This document shows positions 35,310-47,846 of a stretch of 64,000 bases of DNA, one piece after another. Origin of the DNA: Calycina herbarum (Eukaryota > Ascomycota > Leotiomycetes > Helotiales > Pezizellaceae). The notes beneath the pieces were generated by a model. The model was not told where the DNA came from. It saw only the letters and a program-made list of their open reading frames with translations, and did not search any database. The stretch's first letter is position 1; every line of letters begins with the position of its first letter. Made by a program: the position numbers and the translations under genes. Where the stretch lies: positions 361,563 to 425,562 of the forward strand of contig LLEY01000042.1 of assembly GCA_001414485.1 (NCBI GenBank). Direction: 5' to 3'.

Positions 35310-37277
35310 TCACCACCCAAACTTCTCAACCGTTACCCCAACATTCATACCGTCCCTCCTCATCCCAGAACAAATATTCCGTACCTGCCGTCCCATACTA
35401 TCCGGACCACTAGTAACAACACCCAGCCTCTTCCCACATTGTCCCAGAAGTCCCACAGTAACCTTCGTAATCAAGGCCTCCAAATTCGGCCGTCCAATCT
35501 CCTCCGTAGCTCTTGGAATAATGATTTCCACGCCTCGATTTTCCGCATCAGCTAACGCATTCCTCCCAACCCAATCGATATGCTCCCCCTTATGAATCAC
35601 CCACATAACCACAATTCGTTTTCTCAGCGCAGAATCAGAGGCAATTTCCGCATCTGAAGATCGTGATAGAGCGAGGAGATGGTGGACTAAAGGCCAGATA
35701 ACGGCGATGCCACTCCCACCAGCGACGAGAAGAGATAAATCTGAGTCTTCGAGGAGATTTCGGGCGTGTGAGGAACCATAAGGACCATCTATTCGGAGAT
35801 TTAGACGTTTGTGGGAGCGTGTTCGCATGAGAAGGTCGGCTGAAAACCCATCTCGGGCTCGGATTAGGAGGGAGAGTTTTGCTTCTTTTTCCGAAGGGTG
35901 TGGTGCTCGGGAGGCTATTGTGAAGGGGTGGGATTGAAGGAGGTACTTCCTAGCGAGGGAGGGGACTGTGATGAAAACATGGTCTGTTGCTTGCCAGCCT
36001 TGGGCTATGGATTTTCCTAATAGTACGTGGGAGGTTTTGGGTGGTTGTAATATTAGGGTGGTGGAAAGTATAACGGTCTCGTCATCTTCCATGATACTAG
36101 CTTGGGCTTCGACTGTGACGCTTTTGAGATTGAGACGGTATATGATCCTGTCTATAAGGAAAATAGACAATGCTGCTCCAACGTATGGTCGTCCTGCTGG
36201 ATGATGTAAAAAGAGGAAAAGCAAAGCAAGAGCTTGAAATACAACATGTAGGCCTAAAAATAATTCATACCAGCGCCGACGAAAACTTGCAAGAGATGTG
36301 ATATATAAAAGTTCATAAGAAAAGAAAGCGATTAGACCAAAGAGAATCATTTTGTGTATCAGAAAATCAAAAAGCGTTGGAAGGAAACCTGTAGGTCGAA
36401 TTATATACCACCATGCACCAACCATACCCAAAGCATGAAGCAACGCTTGTAAACATAAAACTTCGCCGAGTCGACGATGTATGAGATTCAAAGATTCGTA
36501 AGAACGCCCCGTGAGAAATTTCAAAGGCTGGTTCTTTGCTCCCAGCAGATATAAATAGGGAAGATTTGAGACGAAAAGAAGGCCAACTCTATCAGATAAA
36601 ACAAAAGACTGCACTAATTCAAAATTGATGTGCCAAAAAGTATAGAACATATTTGTAGCAAGAAAGAAAATGATGGTGAGGGAGGTACCATTCGACGGTA
36701 GAACCTTGTGTATTATTGGAATCGGTTGCGGCTGGTACATCAAAAACGCTTTAAAACCTGAGAGTATAGTTCTTCGTGGATAGAGGGGTTGAAGAGCATG
36801 GCCATTATGAAGAAGTGGCGTTTCCTCGTCGTCCAGCTCCTTTCGTGGAGGACTTTCGGTTCCAAGTATCGTACTACTTCCTGATGAAGGCGTTGAAATT
36901 TCCTGGAAGTCTCTCACATAGGGTCTGCCTATTATAGGTGTCTTCAACTGTCCATCCTCGTCGTTCAACGGATCGATTTCGTTATTCCCGTATCGTAGCT
37001 TTATCGCCCGTCTCCTTCTCCATCGCAGTATATTTCCACTCCAATGTGCTACCGAGAATACCACAACCAGCCCTAGAATAACAATATGGTAGGTCGGCAC
37101 AAGTTTCTTGTTGTACAAAATGCCCTCTATGATTTTCCGCCGTAAGTCCTGGGCTGGCGGGGGGTCATGGCTGTCGAGGCCCTCTACCGAGCCCGTTTTG
37201 AGCGCAAATCGGAGGACTTCTTGCAGCAGATCGGAACCTTCTTCCATGGCCGGGGCTTCGCTAATAGTGATGGGCAA
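35310..37277 (-). CDS. ferric reductase-like transmembrane oxidoreductase
   Basis: 655 aa, one exon. A first helix lies near residue 65 (YHIVILGLVVVFSVAHW). A ferric-reductase-like helix bundle follows, with two His pairs placed for two hemes: HRRLGEVLCLQALLH and HVVFQALALLFLFLHH, each with 14-residue spacing. Next come an FAD-binding domain with HPFTIAS and a NADPH-binding domain with VAGGSGIAV near the start and TSGPDSMGRQVR near the end. It closes with VEKFGW. Members move electrons from cytosolic NADPH across the membrane to metal ions or oxygen. Substrate cannot be told from sequence, so ferric/cupric reductase versus NADPH oxidase-like is open; the FRE type is more likely. Divergent from prefoldin 3. 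Confidence 0.85.
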   Translation of the reverse strand: MPITISEAPAMEEGSDLLQEVLRFALKTGSVEGLDSHDPPPAQDLRRKIIEGILYNKKLVPTYHIVILGLVVVFSVAHWSGNILRWRRRRAIKLRYGNNEIDPLNDEDGQLKTPIIGRPYVRDFQEISTPSSGSSTILGTESPPRKELDDEETPLLHNGHALQPLYPRRTILSGFKAFLMYQPQPIPIIHKVLPSNGTSLTIIFFLATNMFYTFWHINFELVQSFVLSDRVGLLFVSNLPYLYLLGAKNQPLKFLTGRSYESLNLIHRRLGEVLCLQALLHALGMVGAWWYIIRPTGFLPTLFDFLIHKMILFGLIAFFSYELLYITSLASFRRRWYELFLGLHVVFQALALLFLFLHHPAGRPYVGAALSIFLIDRIIYRLNLKSVTVEAQASIMEDDETVILSTTLILQPPKTSHVLLGKSIAQGWQATDHVFITVPSLARKYLLQSHPFTIASRAPHPSEKEAKLSLLIRARDGFSADLLMRTRSHKRLNLRIDGPYGSSHARNLLEDSDLSLLVAGGSGIAVIWPLVHHLLALSRSSDAEIASDSALRKRIVVMWVIHKGEHIDWVGRNALADAENRGVEIIIPRATEEIGRPNLEALITKVTVGLLGQCGKRLGVVTSGPDSMGRQVRNICSGMRRDGMNVGVTVEKFGW

Positions 37278-37757
37278 CCAGGTTACAGTTACACTTGGTT
37301 GGGAGTGACAATGCGGTGCGATGTAGAAATATTTGTGAGACTTGGAAGGTTGATTGCCAGCTTATCGAATCTAGCCTCAATAAATAATAAAAGCGGCAGT
37401 CACTACTATATAGTATTGCCGATGTTCAACCCTCTGCGACTATACAATCCATGTAAGAATCTAAGACTTTGCAGAATAGCCAACGTAATCATCTAAACAC
37501 TTTTGGATAATCATCCCAAGAAGTTAATTGTTCCTTAGTTTTAGGACAATTATATGAAATTAGCAAGAACAAGAACGTACAAGTAGGGACCGCCTTTACA
37601 CAAGGTGGGGCACGTCATTTTCGACGCCAAGACCCCGCCGGGAAGGAAGCAGGTGGACCGAGCCACAGAGCCACAGAGCTACTTTTTGACAGCCTTGAGC
37701 TCTGAATCTCTGCCATGAACAACTGAGAGTAAATAACAACTTGCCGCCACGCCAAAT
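37278..37757. promoter_or_regulatory. divergent upstream region, reductase and prefoldin 3
   Basis: 480 bp between two divergent starts. It should hold both promoters; no motif is claimed. Confidence 0.4.
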
Positions 37758-38642
37758 ATGGCAGACAAAGATACCAAGTACTTGCCAATCCTCCAAAACT
37801 CCCACACTCCCAAATGGTATATTCAAAGCTAACAAATCATCTCCAACTAGAAAAGAGGTGGCCGCCGCAACCAACCCGCGAGGCATTCCGTATGCGCCAT
37901 TCGTTGATAAAGTCGAGGACTACGTTACGACTCGGGCAGATGTCGAAACAACCCTAAAAAAGTTCCAGGAGATGATCTCGTACGTTTTCGAATTTTGGCT
38001 GCGGGAACAGGTGCTCATACAAGCGTCAGGAAATATCAGTTCATGGAAACGAATAAACAACGGGCGGCAGTTGGGCACAGAGAGAAGATACCGGACATCC
38101 AGAAGACGCTTGATATGGTACAATTTCTCAAGACCAGAAAAGTAGGATACCGCCGAATATATCGAAATAGCCGGACTGATATTTTGGTAGCCTGGTTCAG
38201 AACCGATAGAAACCACTTTCGAATTGAACGACACCCTTTTCGCAAAGGCAAATATACCACCAACAAATGAAGTTTATTTATGGCTAGGGGTTCGTCACTT
38301 GGAATAATTGGGGAAACTGTTGTCTGACGTATTCTAGGCAAATGTCATGCTTTCATATCCTATTGATGAAGCAGAGGAATTGCTCACGACGAGGTTAGCT
38401 ACTGCTAAGCAAAACTTGAGTAATTGCGAGGAAGATCTTGATTTCTTACGGGAACAGATTACGGTGAGTTCCCAGAGACCGTTTCTACAAATACTTGTAT
38501 TAGACATCGGGCACTGACAATATTTTAGACAATGGAGGTTGCTACAGCACGAGTGTATAATTGGGATGTTACGATGCGAAGGAAGGAGAAGCCCGAGCAA
38601 GAGGCATTGGAATCTGGAAAAAAGGGATCTCCAAATGGTTGA
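37758..38642 (+). CDS. prefoldin subunit 3 (Pac10/VBP1)
   Basis: Six exons: 37758-37777, 37851-37979, 38030-38141, 38191-38289, 38338-38463 and 38529-38642, giving 199 aa. Joined, they read MADKDTKKEVAAATNPRGIPYAP, a first coiled coil (VEDYVTTRADVETTLKKFQEM, KIPDIQKTLDMVQFLKTRK), then PGSEPIETTFELND and KANIPPTNEVYLWLGANVMLSYPIDEA. The second coil ends in LDFLREQITTMEVATARVYNWDV. This is the full alpha-type prefoldin fold. Prefoldin delivers unfolded actin and tubulin to the CCT chaperonin, a neighbouring step to cofactor C at 25.9-27.2 kb. The 20-nt first exon was chosen because the other donor in reach (GTATAT) creates a stop. Confidence 0.92.
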
Positions 38643-39077
38643 AAAGTCCAATTTTGGCCAACTAGAAACTTCAAAATGCGTGACGGAGAAGAATATCTGA
38701 ACTCGCGGGCAGTCCAGGCGATGCTGTGAAACCAACATGAATGCGGGGTTTTCCAAAATTCGATGCTGGTTGCAACTCACCAGTAAAACCCTCCGAGGCT
38801 TCATGGACATATACAAAGATACATTGCGAGTGAATGGACATGTACATTGTAGCTATGTACCTACGTACCCCCTATTTATCCATTCGTGGTTTCGTTCGCT
38901 CTTTCTCATTGGTTCGCGTGATCTTGACCCCGTCATTGCTCTTGCCCAAAACCCAGGCAAACCCAGGCAAATCCCTGTGAAATTGTGCCTCGTCCCCTCC
39001 ACCCAAAGGCCGCCCAGCTCTGTAACAGAATACATCATCCTTCTTCCCACCCATTTCTCCCAGCATCCTCAACCACC
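38643..39077. promoter_or_regulatory. intergenic, SEC14 upstream region
   Basis: 435 bp between tandem genes. A C- and T-rich leader precedes the SEC14 start (CACCATGGC). No other feature. Confidence 0.4.
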
Positions 39078-40289
39078 ATGGCCACAGAAACGCCCACCCT
39101 CAAGCAGGACCCTAAATACGACAACTATGACTTCCCATGCGTCTCGGAAAAGGCGCAACCTGGACACGCTGGACACACAACTCCAGAGCAGGATGCCCAG
39201 GTCCACCAATTACGCTTGAAGCTTGAGAGTCTGGGTTATACCGAGCGTCTCGACACGTTGACCCTCGTTCGTCTATTCCCTTCCTGTCTGCAACTTCAAC
39301 TTTTGGCTAATTTGGCGGTGTAGCTTCGGTTTCTGAGAGCTCGCAAGTTCGATGTGGACCTTACTGAGAAGATGTACGTTGCCCCACCTTCCACCTACAA
39401 AACATATATGCTGAACAGCACAAAGGTTCGTCGACTGCGAGGCATGGCGAAAGGAATTTGGTTTGGACGATCTTGTGCGAAACTTCGATTACAAGGAGAA
39501 GCCACAGGTCTTCGAGTACTACCCCCAATATTACCACAAGACGGACAAGGTATGTGAAGAGCGCCCATGCCCCAAAGGAACATACTGATAAGGAAACAGG
39601 ATGGACGACCAGTATACATTGAGCAGATGGGCAAAATCGACTTGGCTGCCATGTACAAGATCACCTCCTCCGACCGAATGCTGCAGAATCTCGCCGTCGA
39701 GTACGAGAAGATTGCCGACCCAAGACTCCCAGCATGCTCCCGAAAATCCGGCCACCTCGTCGAAACCTGCTGCACAATCATGGACTTGAAAGGCGTGGGA
39801 ATCGGCAAGGTCAGCTCCGTCTACTCATACGTCAAACTAGCCTCAAACATGTCGCAAAACTACTACCCAGAGAGACTCGGAAAGCTCTACATGATCAATG
39901 CACCATGGGGATTTTCCACCGTCTGGAGCATCATGAAGGGCTGGTTGGATCCTATCACTGTCGAGAAGATCCATATCTTGGGTGGTGGTTATCAGAAGGA
40001 GATTCTTGCACAGATTCCAGCAGAGAACCTGCCAAAGGCTTTTGGTGGATCTTGCGAGTGCCCTGGTGAAGGTGGGTGTATGCTCAGTGACGAGGGTCCT
40101 TGGACAAACCCTGAGTGGGCTAGACCTCCAAAGTGGCAATTGGAACCTGCGAAGAAGCCCGAGATCATCAACAACGAGAATATCAACTCAGTAACTACCA
40201 CTCCTGCTGCACCTGTCCCAGCGCCAGTCTCAGCTGCTCAAGCACCAGTCCAAGATGATGAAATCAAGGCTGCACCTGCACCACAATAG
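39078..40289 (+). CDS. SEC14: Sec14 phosphatidylinositol/phosphatidylcholine transfer protein
   Basis: Four exons: 39078-39266, 39324-39373, 39426-39549 and 39600-40289, giving 350 aa. The CRAL-TRIO N-terminal part ([36 protein letters not shown]) is followed by the lipid-binding domain: [22 protein letters not shown], then [34 protein letters not shown] and [17 protein letters not shown]. The last 50 residues are Ala/Pro-rich. Length and motif order match fungal Sec14, which balances phosphatidylinositol and phosphatidylcholine at the Golgi to allow secretion. The ATG context (CACCATGGC) is ideal. All introns have GT-AG ends and keep frame. Confidence 0.95.
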
Positions 40290-41262
40290 ATAACTTTTGA
40301 GCGATGATGCAGAGCGAAGGACTTGGGAGCCGGTTACAAAATACAAAAATATGACTTCGTTTGGGGTGGAAGGAGGGACAGTTGAAGGTGGCCTTTTTTT
40401 GATGTGTGTCTTTTAACATGGACTCTTATGAGGAGCTGTCGTTTGTTTTTGACACACTCAGCCATCTTTTTGTGTCTAGCGGAATCATTTCCAGAGTTTC
40501 TCCTTCTGCGTTAGGTATTGCACACTAGAGTACAGAATCACAACTTTTCGTTGGTGAGATAAGAAATCAGGTCCTTTTTCCCTCACAGTTCCACTAAATG
40601 ATTTTGATATTTATGGAGCCCATTTTTCTTCTGCTTCTAACTTGGTTGAGACCCCATAGAGTTTCTTTTGACTAGAATTATTCTGTGGGGAGATATGTTG
40701 CTATGCTAGATCTCGATTCCTTTAAAGTTGGTTGAGTTGATGCTCGCAGCTCCTTTGATGGGTGGACGTTCCTTTGGCACAACAATAAATAGACGTTGGA
40801 AATCAAGTCCTCATTTCGATGACGGGAATTCAAAGGGCTCACTTCTAATCCCCCCCCTCGCCCCTCCTTTGCGATCCCAACTATGCTAATGATCCACGGT
40901 ATGACTTGGGGCCAGGTAAAACTTGTCCCTTCTCTCCGTCTTCCTCAGTTGGGGAAGACTGAGTTTGTGGCGAAGGATGTATTTTCGAGGAGTTTTCTGC
41001 TTTATCACATAAGAGTAGCTGAGAATTTACGGTGTATATTTTCTTGGTCTCGGATGTCAAGATGAGAAAGAAATTCTTTATTACGAGGTTAGAGTGGAGT
41101 TGATGTCTACGTGGTTGGTTTTGGTTATTGTCTGTGGTATGAGAATGGTAAGTTTTACTTGAGCTACTTGAGCTACAGCGGTATTTCAGTCCATCCCCGC
41201 CCGCGGGTGGCAAGTGTACTGATTTTAAGAAATCCAGTTTTGAAAAAACTACGATTCTTCTA
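40290..41262. other. SEC14 3' region and spacer
   Basis: No supported gene. Only short frames occur. Confidence 0.4.
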
Positions 41263-41590
41263 ACTACGTGATAACTACTTGATGGAATTAAAAGTTATGA
41301 GAGAAGTAGACTCTTTGGTAGTTAATATAGCTTCTAGGCTATGATACTTCTTATTTTATAAAATAGTTATTATATAATAAGAAGAGACAGGTAGGTAGGT
41401 ATTTATTATATTATATTATACTTATACTACTAAGAAAAGGAAAACGCTTATATAGACTATTATGTAATAACTACTTACTACTTGATATAATTAAAAGTAT
41501 ACTAAGAGATATACTACTACTTTTTTATAGCTATTATAATTCTTATTCTATAAGATAGTTGTTGATAAGTACTATAAGTAGATGTTCTAT
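41263..41590. repeat. AT-rich degenerate duplicated block
   Basis: Two related stretches, about 41263-41390 and 41455-41580, share AATAACTACTTGAT-like, AATTAAAAGT-like and TTCTTATT.TATAA-like pieces in the same order. Very high AT content, with no coding potential. It looks like a decayed AT-rich relic, perhaps of a mutated mobile element. Confidence 0.45.
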
Positions 41591-42913
41591 TATTTTTAGG
41601 TGTAGTTACTATACTTACTAGTTTGAAAACACCTACTTCTCCTTCCTATATAATAACTACTAAATTAGAATTCAAAGCTCTAAGTCTAAGAGTGGTAGAT
41701 AGATAGATAGCTACCGTACTACCAAATACAACTTTCCTCTACAAGTATACCAATCCTCATCCTAAGAGGTACTTAGTTATACCATAATTCCAGCTACCTA
41801 CCCCTCAACACTCACTCATTATGACAACCAGTGAAAACTAAACATTTCCCAAAAATCAGTACACTGTGCATGCCACCCGCGGGGAGGGACTGGAATATCG
41901 CTGTAGGTAGGCCGGCTCGTCATCTGCTCTCCTTTTCTTGTTCTTGTTCTTGTTCCAGTCCCACGTCGTCAGAGTGAGCGGAGAAGTCCTATATGGTTTG
42001 AGAAGTACTGTATGGTTTGAGAGTAAGGTAAGTACCACGCACGAACAGGATCGAGGAGTGAGAAAACCCGAGTGTCTCAACCTGCGGGAAAATTTTTCCG
42101 TCGCGAGATGGCATTTGGGGAAATAGCTCGTGTCATCATCCATCCAGCTATCTGAACATATAATTCTTTTTCCCATTCAAGTGGAGAGGCGGAAATTTAT
42201 GACTTTGAGATTTCGGATGGATTCGATCGACTACTTCTGTCAGTTCTGGAAAACAGAGACTTAGACCGTGGTGGTTTGTAAAGAAGAGCACCCTATAGGC
42301 AACGAGTATATGAGAGAGAGAGAGAGAGTAAAAGAAAGAAACGTCGAGTATTTGAACTCAAACAATACTTGCAGATCATGTGAGTTCACCCTCCATAAAA
42401 CCCCCGAGTTAACAATCTAACCTTGTGAATTTGCTGAATACCAACTCAACTCAACTCAACAGCATTCTACTCACAACTCACAACCATGCATGCTCACTCA
42501 AAAAGCCATCACTAGAAAAGAATATTTTATACTAATCTACAAATGATCTGTCTGTTCCTCGAATTTGATAGAAAGAATTTCCCTTCGCAATGCAGATGAA
42601 TGAAGCAAAAAGTGCCAAAAAAACACGACCTCGAAAGAATAATTTACAAAACTTCCAGTTCCAAGCACAAAAGAGAAGAACACAATCTTTCTGCGTCCCA
42701 CCATTGACGTAGATAGATATAATGAGAAGACCCCGCCCATCCATCAATTCCATGTACTCCACCCCAAGAACTCCATGCCAGAAAAAACACAAAGGTCAAC
42801 TGTGCTTGCTGTACCGCGTCCCTCTCAAACCTCGAGGCTCAACTTGGAATGAGCATTATCGAGAGAAAGAAAATGTCGAACAAAACAAAAAAAAAAGCAC
42901 GACCTCCTTTCCC
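41591..42913. other. intergenic with simple repeats
   Basis: No supported gene. TAGA repeats lie near 41697-41712, GA repeats near 42310-42327 and a CAACT repeat near 42443-42460. The right end is the 3' region of the HPC2-like gene. Confidence 0.45.
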
Positions 42914-45039
42914 CTACTGGTTGAAAACCATAGGGGTATTACCAATATTAACATTGCTCGCCAGTTGAACCATACCGCCATTATACCCCGCAGGCATCGA
43001 GGCCATAGAACCCATCTTCTCGCGTTCCAGCTTCTCTTGATCCATACGTGCACGATCCGCCTTGGTAATGCGTGGTTTGCGAGTAGTTGATCCTCCTCGA
43101 GAGCCTGGTCCGGATAGAGGGAGACCGGTACGTGCATTGATCCCAACATTTCCACTTGCTGGAGCTGCGCTGCCACGGGTAGTTCCTCCACGACCTCCCC
43201 TGCTTCCTCTTCCTCGGCCACGCTTTGGTGCACCGGTAGCCCTGTAGAGATATTAGTTGTGAAATTGAGAATAGATTTGGGATTTACATACCTAGGATCC
43301 AATGCTGGCTTTTCGCCCTCTGGAATCAATGGACCGGAGTAAACGAAGAAGCCATCCTGAGCCGCAGCAGCTTGTTCCTCCCAAAGAAGTTCCGAATCAT
43401 CGACGAAACCATCATCTTTATCGTATTGATCCTCCTTCATTCTTCTCTTTCGTGGTATCTTCTTCACTCCCCCATCAGTGCCGGTTCGCCCATCGCTCAT
43501 ACCACCCATCTCAACATTACTAGCTTCGCCCTCCGAGTCAAGTGACATATCATCACCACTATCTTTGCTCGAGCCATTTCGTTCAAGTGCCGCACCGGCT
43601 GCAGCCACTCTGGCAAGACGGTCGCGTTGAGCCGCAAGACGCGGGTGGAGGGCATCCCATCCATATTGCTCCTCAGCCATACGCGTGAAATTGATGATTT
43701 TATTAGCCTCGCCATTCATGGGGATATGGAGGATGACAGTCGGAGCGCGAAACTCGGTTCCTTCTTCGCCTCCATTGCCGATTCCGCTTAGATGCATCAG
43801 GCCAGAGCCTGGAAGAGGTGGTGGTGCAGGGTAGACATCGACGGCGTTCTTGAGTTTTGGTGGTTTAGGCGATGCGGCAGCGGAAGAAGTCGCGGTACTG
43901 CCGTGTCCCAAAGAGGCTTTCTTTGAGAACGAAGGTCCGTCGGATTTTCTGGGAGGCATTGGTTGCTTTTGTGAAGGCATTTCAGCGGGAGCTGAGGGTG
44001 CAAGTCGAATAACAGTTGGTGATGGTGGGTGGGACGATGGGCCGTCGGTTTGGTATAGCCGGGCTTGTTGTTGGTTGAAAAAGGATTGCGTTGCGATAGA
44101 CGGCGACGTCAAGGCCTGATTAGGTGGGTCCACCAGGCTAGAAATCGAGGGAGACGCGCTTGCTCGATTCATTGTCTGGGGAAGATGTGGCGAACCTTGA
44201 GAGCCTTGAGGATTGCTGAAGGGGTTATGGCTTACAACGGTTTCCCTCACGGTATCCCTCACGGTATCGTAGTTTGATCTGATGGGATCATAGTTCTGAC
44301 CACTAGTGCGAGGAGGTTGTGAATGCAGTTGTGTTTGGGGTTGGGAATGGTGATGCGTCTGGGGTGCAGCATCGGGGTTGAAGAAACTACCATTGGGATT
44401 GGGGTTGGGATTGGGATTGGGAATAGGGTCACGTCTACCGTTTTCGGACGGATTCACCTCGCCTGCAGCAGAAGCAGAAGCAGCCACAGCTGCAGGGTGC
44501 ACGAAAAAACTCCCGATTGTCTCCGGGGCCCGTGCACTAACGGCCCGCTGCCCTTGACCAGCTGGGAGGTCGGAAGTCGTACCTGCAGCATTCGACACAA
44601 TTCTCTTCTTCTTCCGCTCCTGCTTGGGCGCATTGGGATCTCGAGGTTTGCGAGTTCTCTTCTGCTTGGGTGCCGCATCGGTGTTGCTGGCTGAGTTTTC
44701 CTGGTTGGCCTCCTGGCTGAGATAGAAACTCTTGGGCTTCCGTCCCGGCTTCTTTCTCACCTTGACTGGGGGATCAGCCGGTGAGGGAACTCCACCCACT
44801 GGACCCAGAGCTCGCACATTGGGATCATTCAGATCCATGTTGGCGGCATTGGAAGTCAGGGCTTGAGCTTGAGCTTGGTTGTGGTTGTGGTTGATGCTAT
44901 TTCGGTTGGACATGGACATTGATGCAGCCAGCTGGTTCGGCTCCGGCGAGCTATGCGGTGGCGAGGAGAGTCCCGAAGCCGATGAAACGGATGCACGTCG
45001 AGCTCGACCAATTTCGTGTTGATGCGCATCGGTCGACAT
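42914..45039 (-). CDS. HPC2: Hpc2/ubinuclein-type histone chaperone subunit (HIR complex)
   Basis: Two exons, 45039-43292 and 43241-42914, giving 691 aa. The Hpc2-related domain (HRD) is clear near residues 530-560: EDQYDKDDGFVDDSELLWEE, where the acidic DDSE segment contacts Hir1/H3.3 in family members. Upstream are AT-hook-like basic motifs (KKPGRKPKS, KQKRTRKPRDP) and long Pro/Ser/Asn low complexity, including a PNPNPNPN run. The second exon switches frame from the read-through frame. It codes an Arg/Gly-rich stretch (KRGRGRGSRGGRGG) and ends in MVFNQ. The HIR complex deposits H3-H4 outside replication and represses histone genes. An alternating CTGCCA repeat lies just ahead of the start. 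Confidence 0.88.
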
Positions 45040-45046
45040 GGCTCAC

Positions 45047-45088
45047 TGGCAGTGGCAGTGGCAGTGGCAGTGGCAGTGGCAGTGGCAG
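45047..45088. repeat. (TGGCAG)7 microsatellite
   Basis: Seven perfect TGGCAG copies starting 8 bp upstream of the HPC2-like start codon, so they lie in its 5' leader (as CTGCCA on the transcript strand). Confidence 0.9.
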
Positions 45089-47846
45089 GCGAGGGGAGGT
45101 GCGAGATGGTGAATTGTGACAAGCTTCAATGTTGTGCTCCGAATCGTTTCCTGCGAGACTGCGAGATGCAGTACCAGTACCTCCGACCGGGTGAGGGAGG
45201 GAAATGATAAAGTGGGAAGTGGTCGTGGAGCTGGGGTGGGTGCGGCCCCCTGGAACCACAAACGCCAGAGTCCTGTCCTGAGCAGCTGTGAATAGCGTCA
45301 CGACGACGACGCGAGACCCCCCAAATTATCAGAAATCGGGCTTGAGCAGATGGACCCGGGCCGGTGTCGTCCGTTGGAGGGGACGATGCGGACGAGTGCA
45401 ATGCCACCTTTATTTGGACGCTTTCTGGGTGCAGCTAGGATGGAAGTGCATGCAATGTCGATGGAATACAATGTGTTGGGTGGTGGTGGGAAAGTGGAAA
45501 GAGGAGTAGATTGTAGGTGGTTGTGGAAAAAGTGCGAAGGCGTTTGAATAAGAGAGGATTTTCATATGGCGGGTTCTGGAACAAGCGTTGGACTCGAAGC
45601 GACGGGATATCATCTAAAATCACTACAGAAAACTGTGGCATTACAGGCAGGGGGCACATGGAAGGAAAGGTAAGGACGGAGGGGAGCAACAGGACTGGAC
45701 TGGGGGACTGACCTAATAGTAGGCACTCACGGTACGCTGCGGTGCCTACTCTGTTTGGGTGTTTGGGTGGACTGAGAAAGGTAATAGGAGTAATAATCCT
45801 ACTGCTGTTCCCTACTAAAAAAGGGTAACTGACAGGCCCATATATACGAGTTGCTTTTGGGGGCGTCTTGCGTTAGGTATTTGTTTATATATTCATCAAT
45901 TACTTACTTCCTTTTCAAAATCTACCCAATACACTCTGTCTCTTCATGGATCATCATGGATCAAGAAACCGTCTGAAGCTTTTTCTATTCTTTTGCCCAG
46001 GTTGGAGCAGTCAGCTTGAAGATCGATCACCTGATATCCGCTCCAACCGCTTGGTTACTCCGGAGAACCTCGAAACGTCAATTTGCCTTCCGAGCTTGGA
46101 ATCCCAATTGGTCATGCCCCGATTTGTCAATTCCTGTTGAAACAATAACCCTCTCCTAATTTCTTGATTTTGATGTCTAGCGCAAATATTATTTCTTATA
46201 CCATACTTTTCAGCTAAACACCGTATGTATAGATCCCTCACTACAAAAAAGTTGTCACTTACGTCGCAATCTCACAATCCCTGTCCGCACCCTTTCTCAA
46301 CAAGCGATCTTAATCGGGACCATCACCCCCTCCCCCTGTTGGAACAGCGGCGACACAAGACAAGGATGACATGTCCCGGCCTCTTGGCATCAAAAAAAAA
46401 ATTGATAAAGTGCTCACTGTCCGCATTCGGCATTGATGTCAAGAAATCATGACGAATTACGAGAACGGCGACACAAGTACATGAACCAGTGGGGATTGCA
46501 TATCACAGGCTCTAGTCTTCGTTTTTGATGCGTTTATATTTCGTTTTGTTTTATCGATTGTTATTTCGTCTTGTTTTTTTAATTATTTTTATGCTGCTTT
46601 TGCAAATGCTGGATAAACGTGGAGCCTTTTAATTGGATCCGTTTCGCATTTTTAGCCTGATGATCTCTCACCTCTTTTTCTGCTTGATTATTTCCTGGTC
46701 GCGAGTGGCCAGTAATAAACAAGCAGCAGGGTGGTATACTATCAAGAAGTAGGCACAAGATCAAGGTTCTATCAATCAATCAATACTACATAAACACCCG
46801 CCTGTCCTGGAGAGTTGTGATTTTTGCGCAAACAAACAAAAAGAACTGAACTTTAGGAATGCCAAATTTGCAGGGTTCTTTTTGCATCTTGCCTATTTTC
46901 TCAAGACGAGTTTCGGATCCTCTGTCTTCAACCTCTCTTTTCCCGGGAGCAATCGAGCACAATTATCTTTCAATGGAATGGAAAGAGTGTTGACTTGGTA
47001 AACATAGTTTTGTAGAATATATAAAAGTCTGGGCTCCTTTTTTTTTTTCCTAGACAAATTTTCTTTCTCAACGATTTGGTTAAGTGACGTGAGTTAAGTC
47101 ATGCTAGGTATTTTAGAACAACATAAAGATATTGTTCGAAACATCGGTATACCGCTCCCAGTTATCATAGCACCAAAAATGACCCAATCCCTTGAAAACT
47201 TATTTGAGAAGACAACTTCGACTTATTTGCAAAACTTATACATACCACTTCGCAGAAAAGCCAGTATAAAGCATACAAGCAAGCACATGTTTGTAATAGG
47301 AATATAACATCTACAAGTAATAGTTGTCAGTTTCCAATTCTCTCACAACATCTCGGGGAAAATCAATTTCTTAAACCTTGCTTGTAAAAGAGGTTCACAC
47401 ACTTGGGGAGAAAACATGAATCTTATATCTTCCGTAGGTAGTATATGTGATTAACATATAATAAGAACTACTCTCCCCTCTACTTATGTGAATCTCCTCA
47501 TCTCTAAACTCTTGATAAATGTCAAGTTGCTTACCAGAATCTACACCTTATAATCGTCTCTCCGAGTCAACTCACTCCGCTCAGTCAGTTCGCCCTTTCA
47601 AGCTGAGAAAAACTGTACTATCCTTTACTCTAGTACTTAGAGATATCAGGCTTTGTACAATGAACGTGTTGCATTGCAGCTTCTTGAAAGGGTCCTGAGA
47701 CCTAGTATAAAAAATATGAGAGGAATGAGATCATTCTATCATGCAGCGTCTTACAACTCCGTAACGCCTTTTCCTTGCCTTATACATAATTCTGAACACG
47801 TAGTTTGGTTTTTCTTCCTCCCCTCTTCCTCATTTCCCCAAATATA
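45089..47846. other. 2.8 kb gene-poor region
   Basis: Starts with the HPC2 upstream region. Beyond that only short unrelated frames occur on both strands. No repeat or RNA gene can be supported. Confidence 0.45.

Noticed and set aside
42856..43280. Read-through C-terminus of the HPC2 frame ending in a hydrophobic tail
   Set aside because: A GTATGT...ACAG intron at 43291-43242 switches to a frame coding an RGG-type segment and a sensible end.
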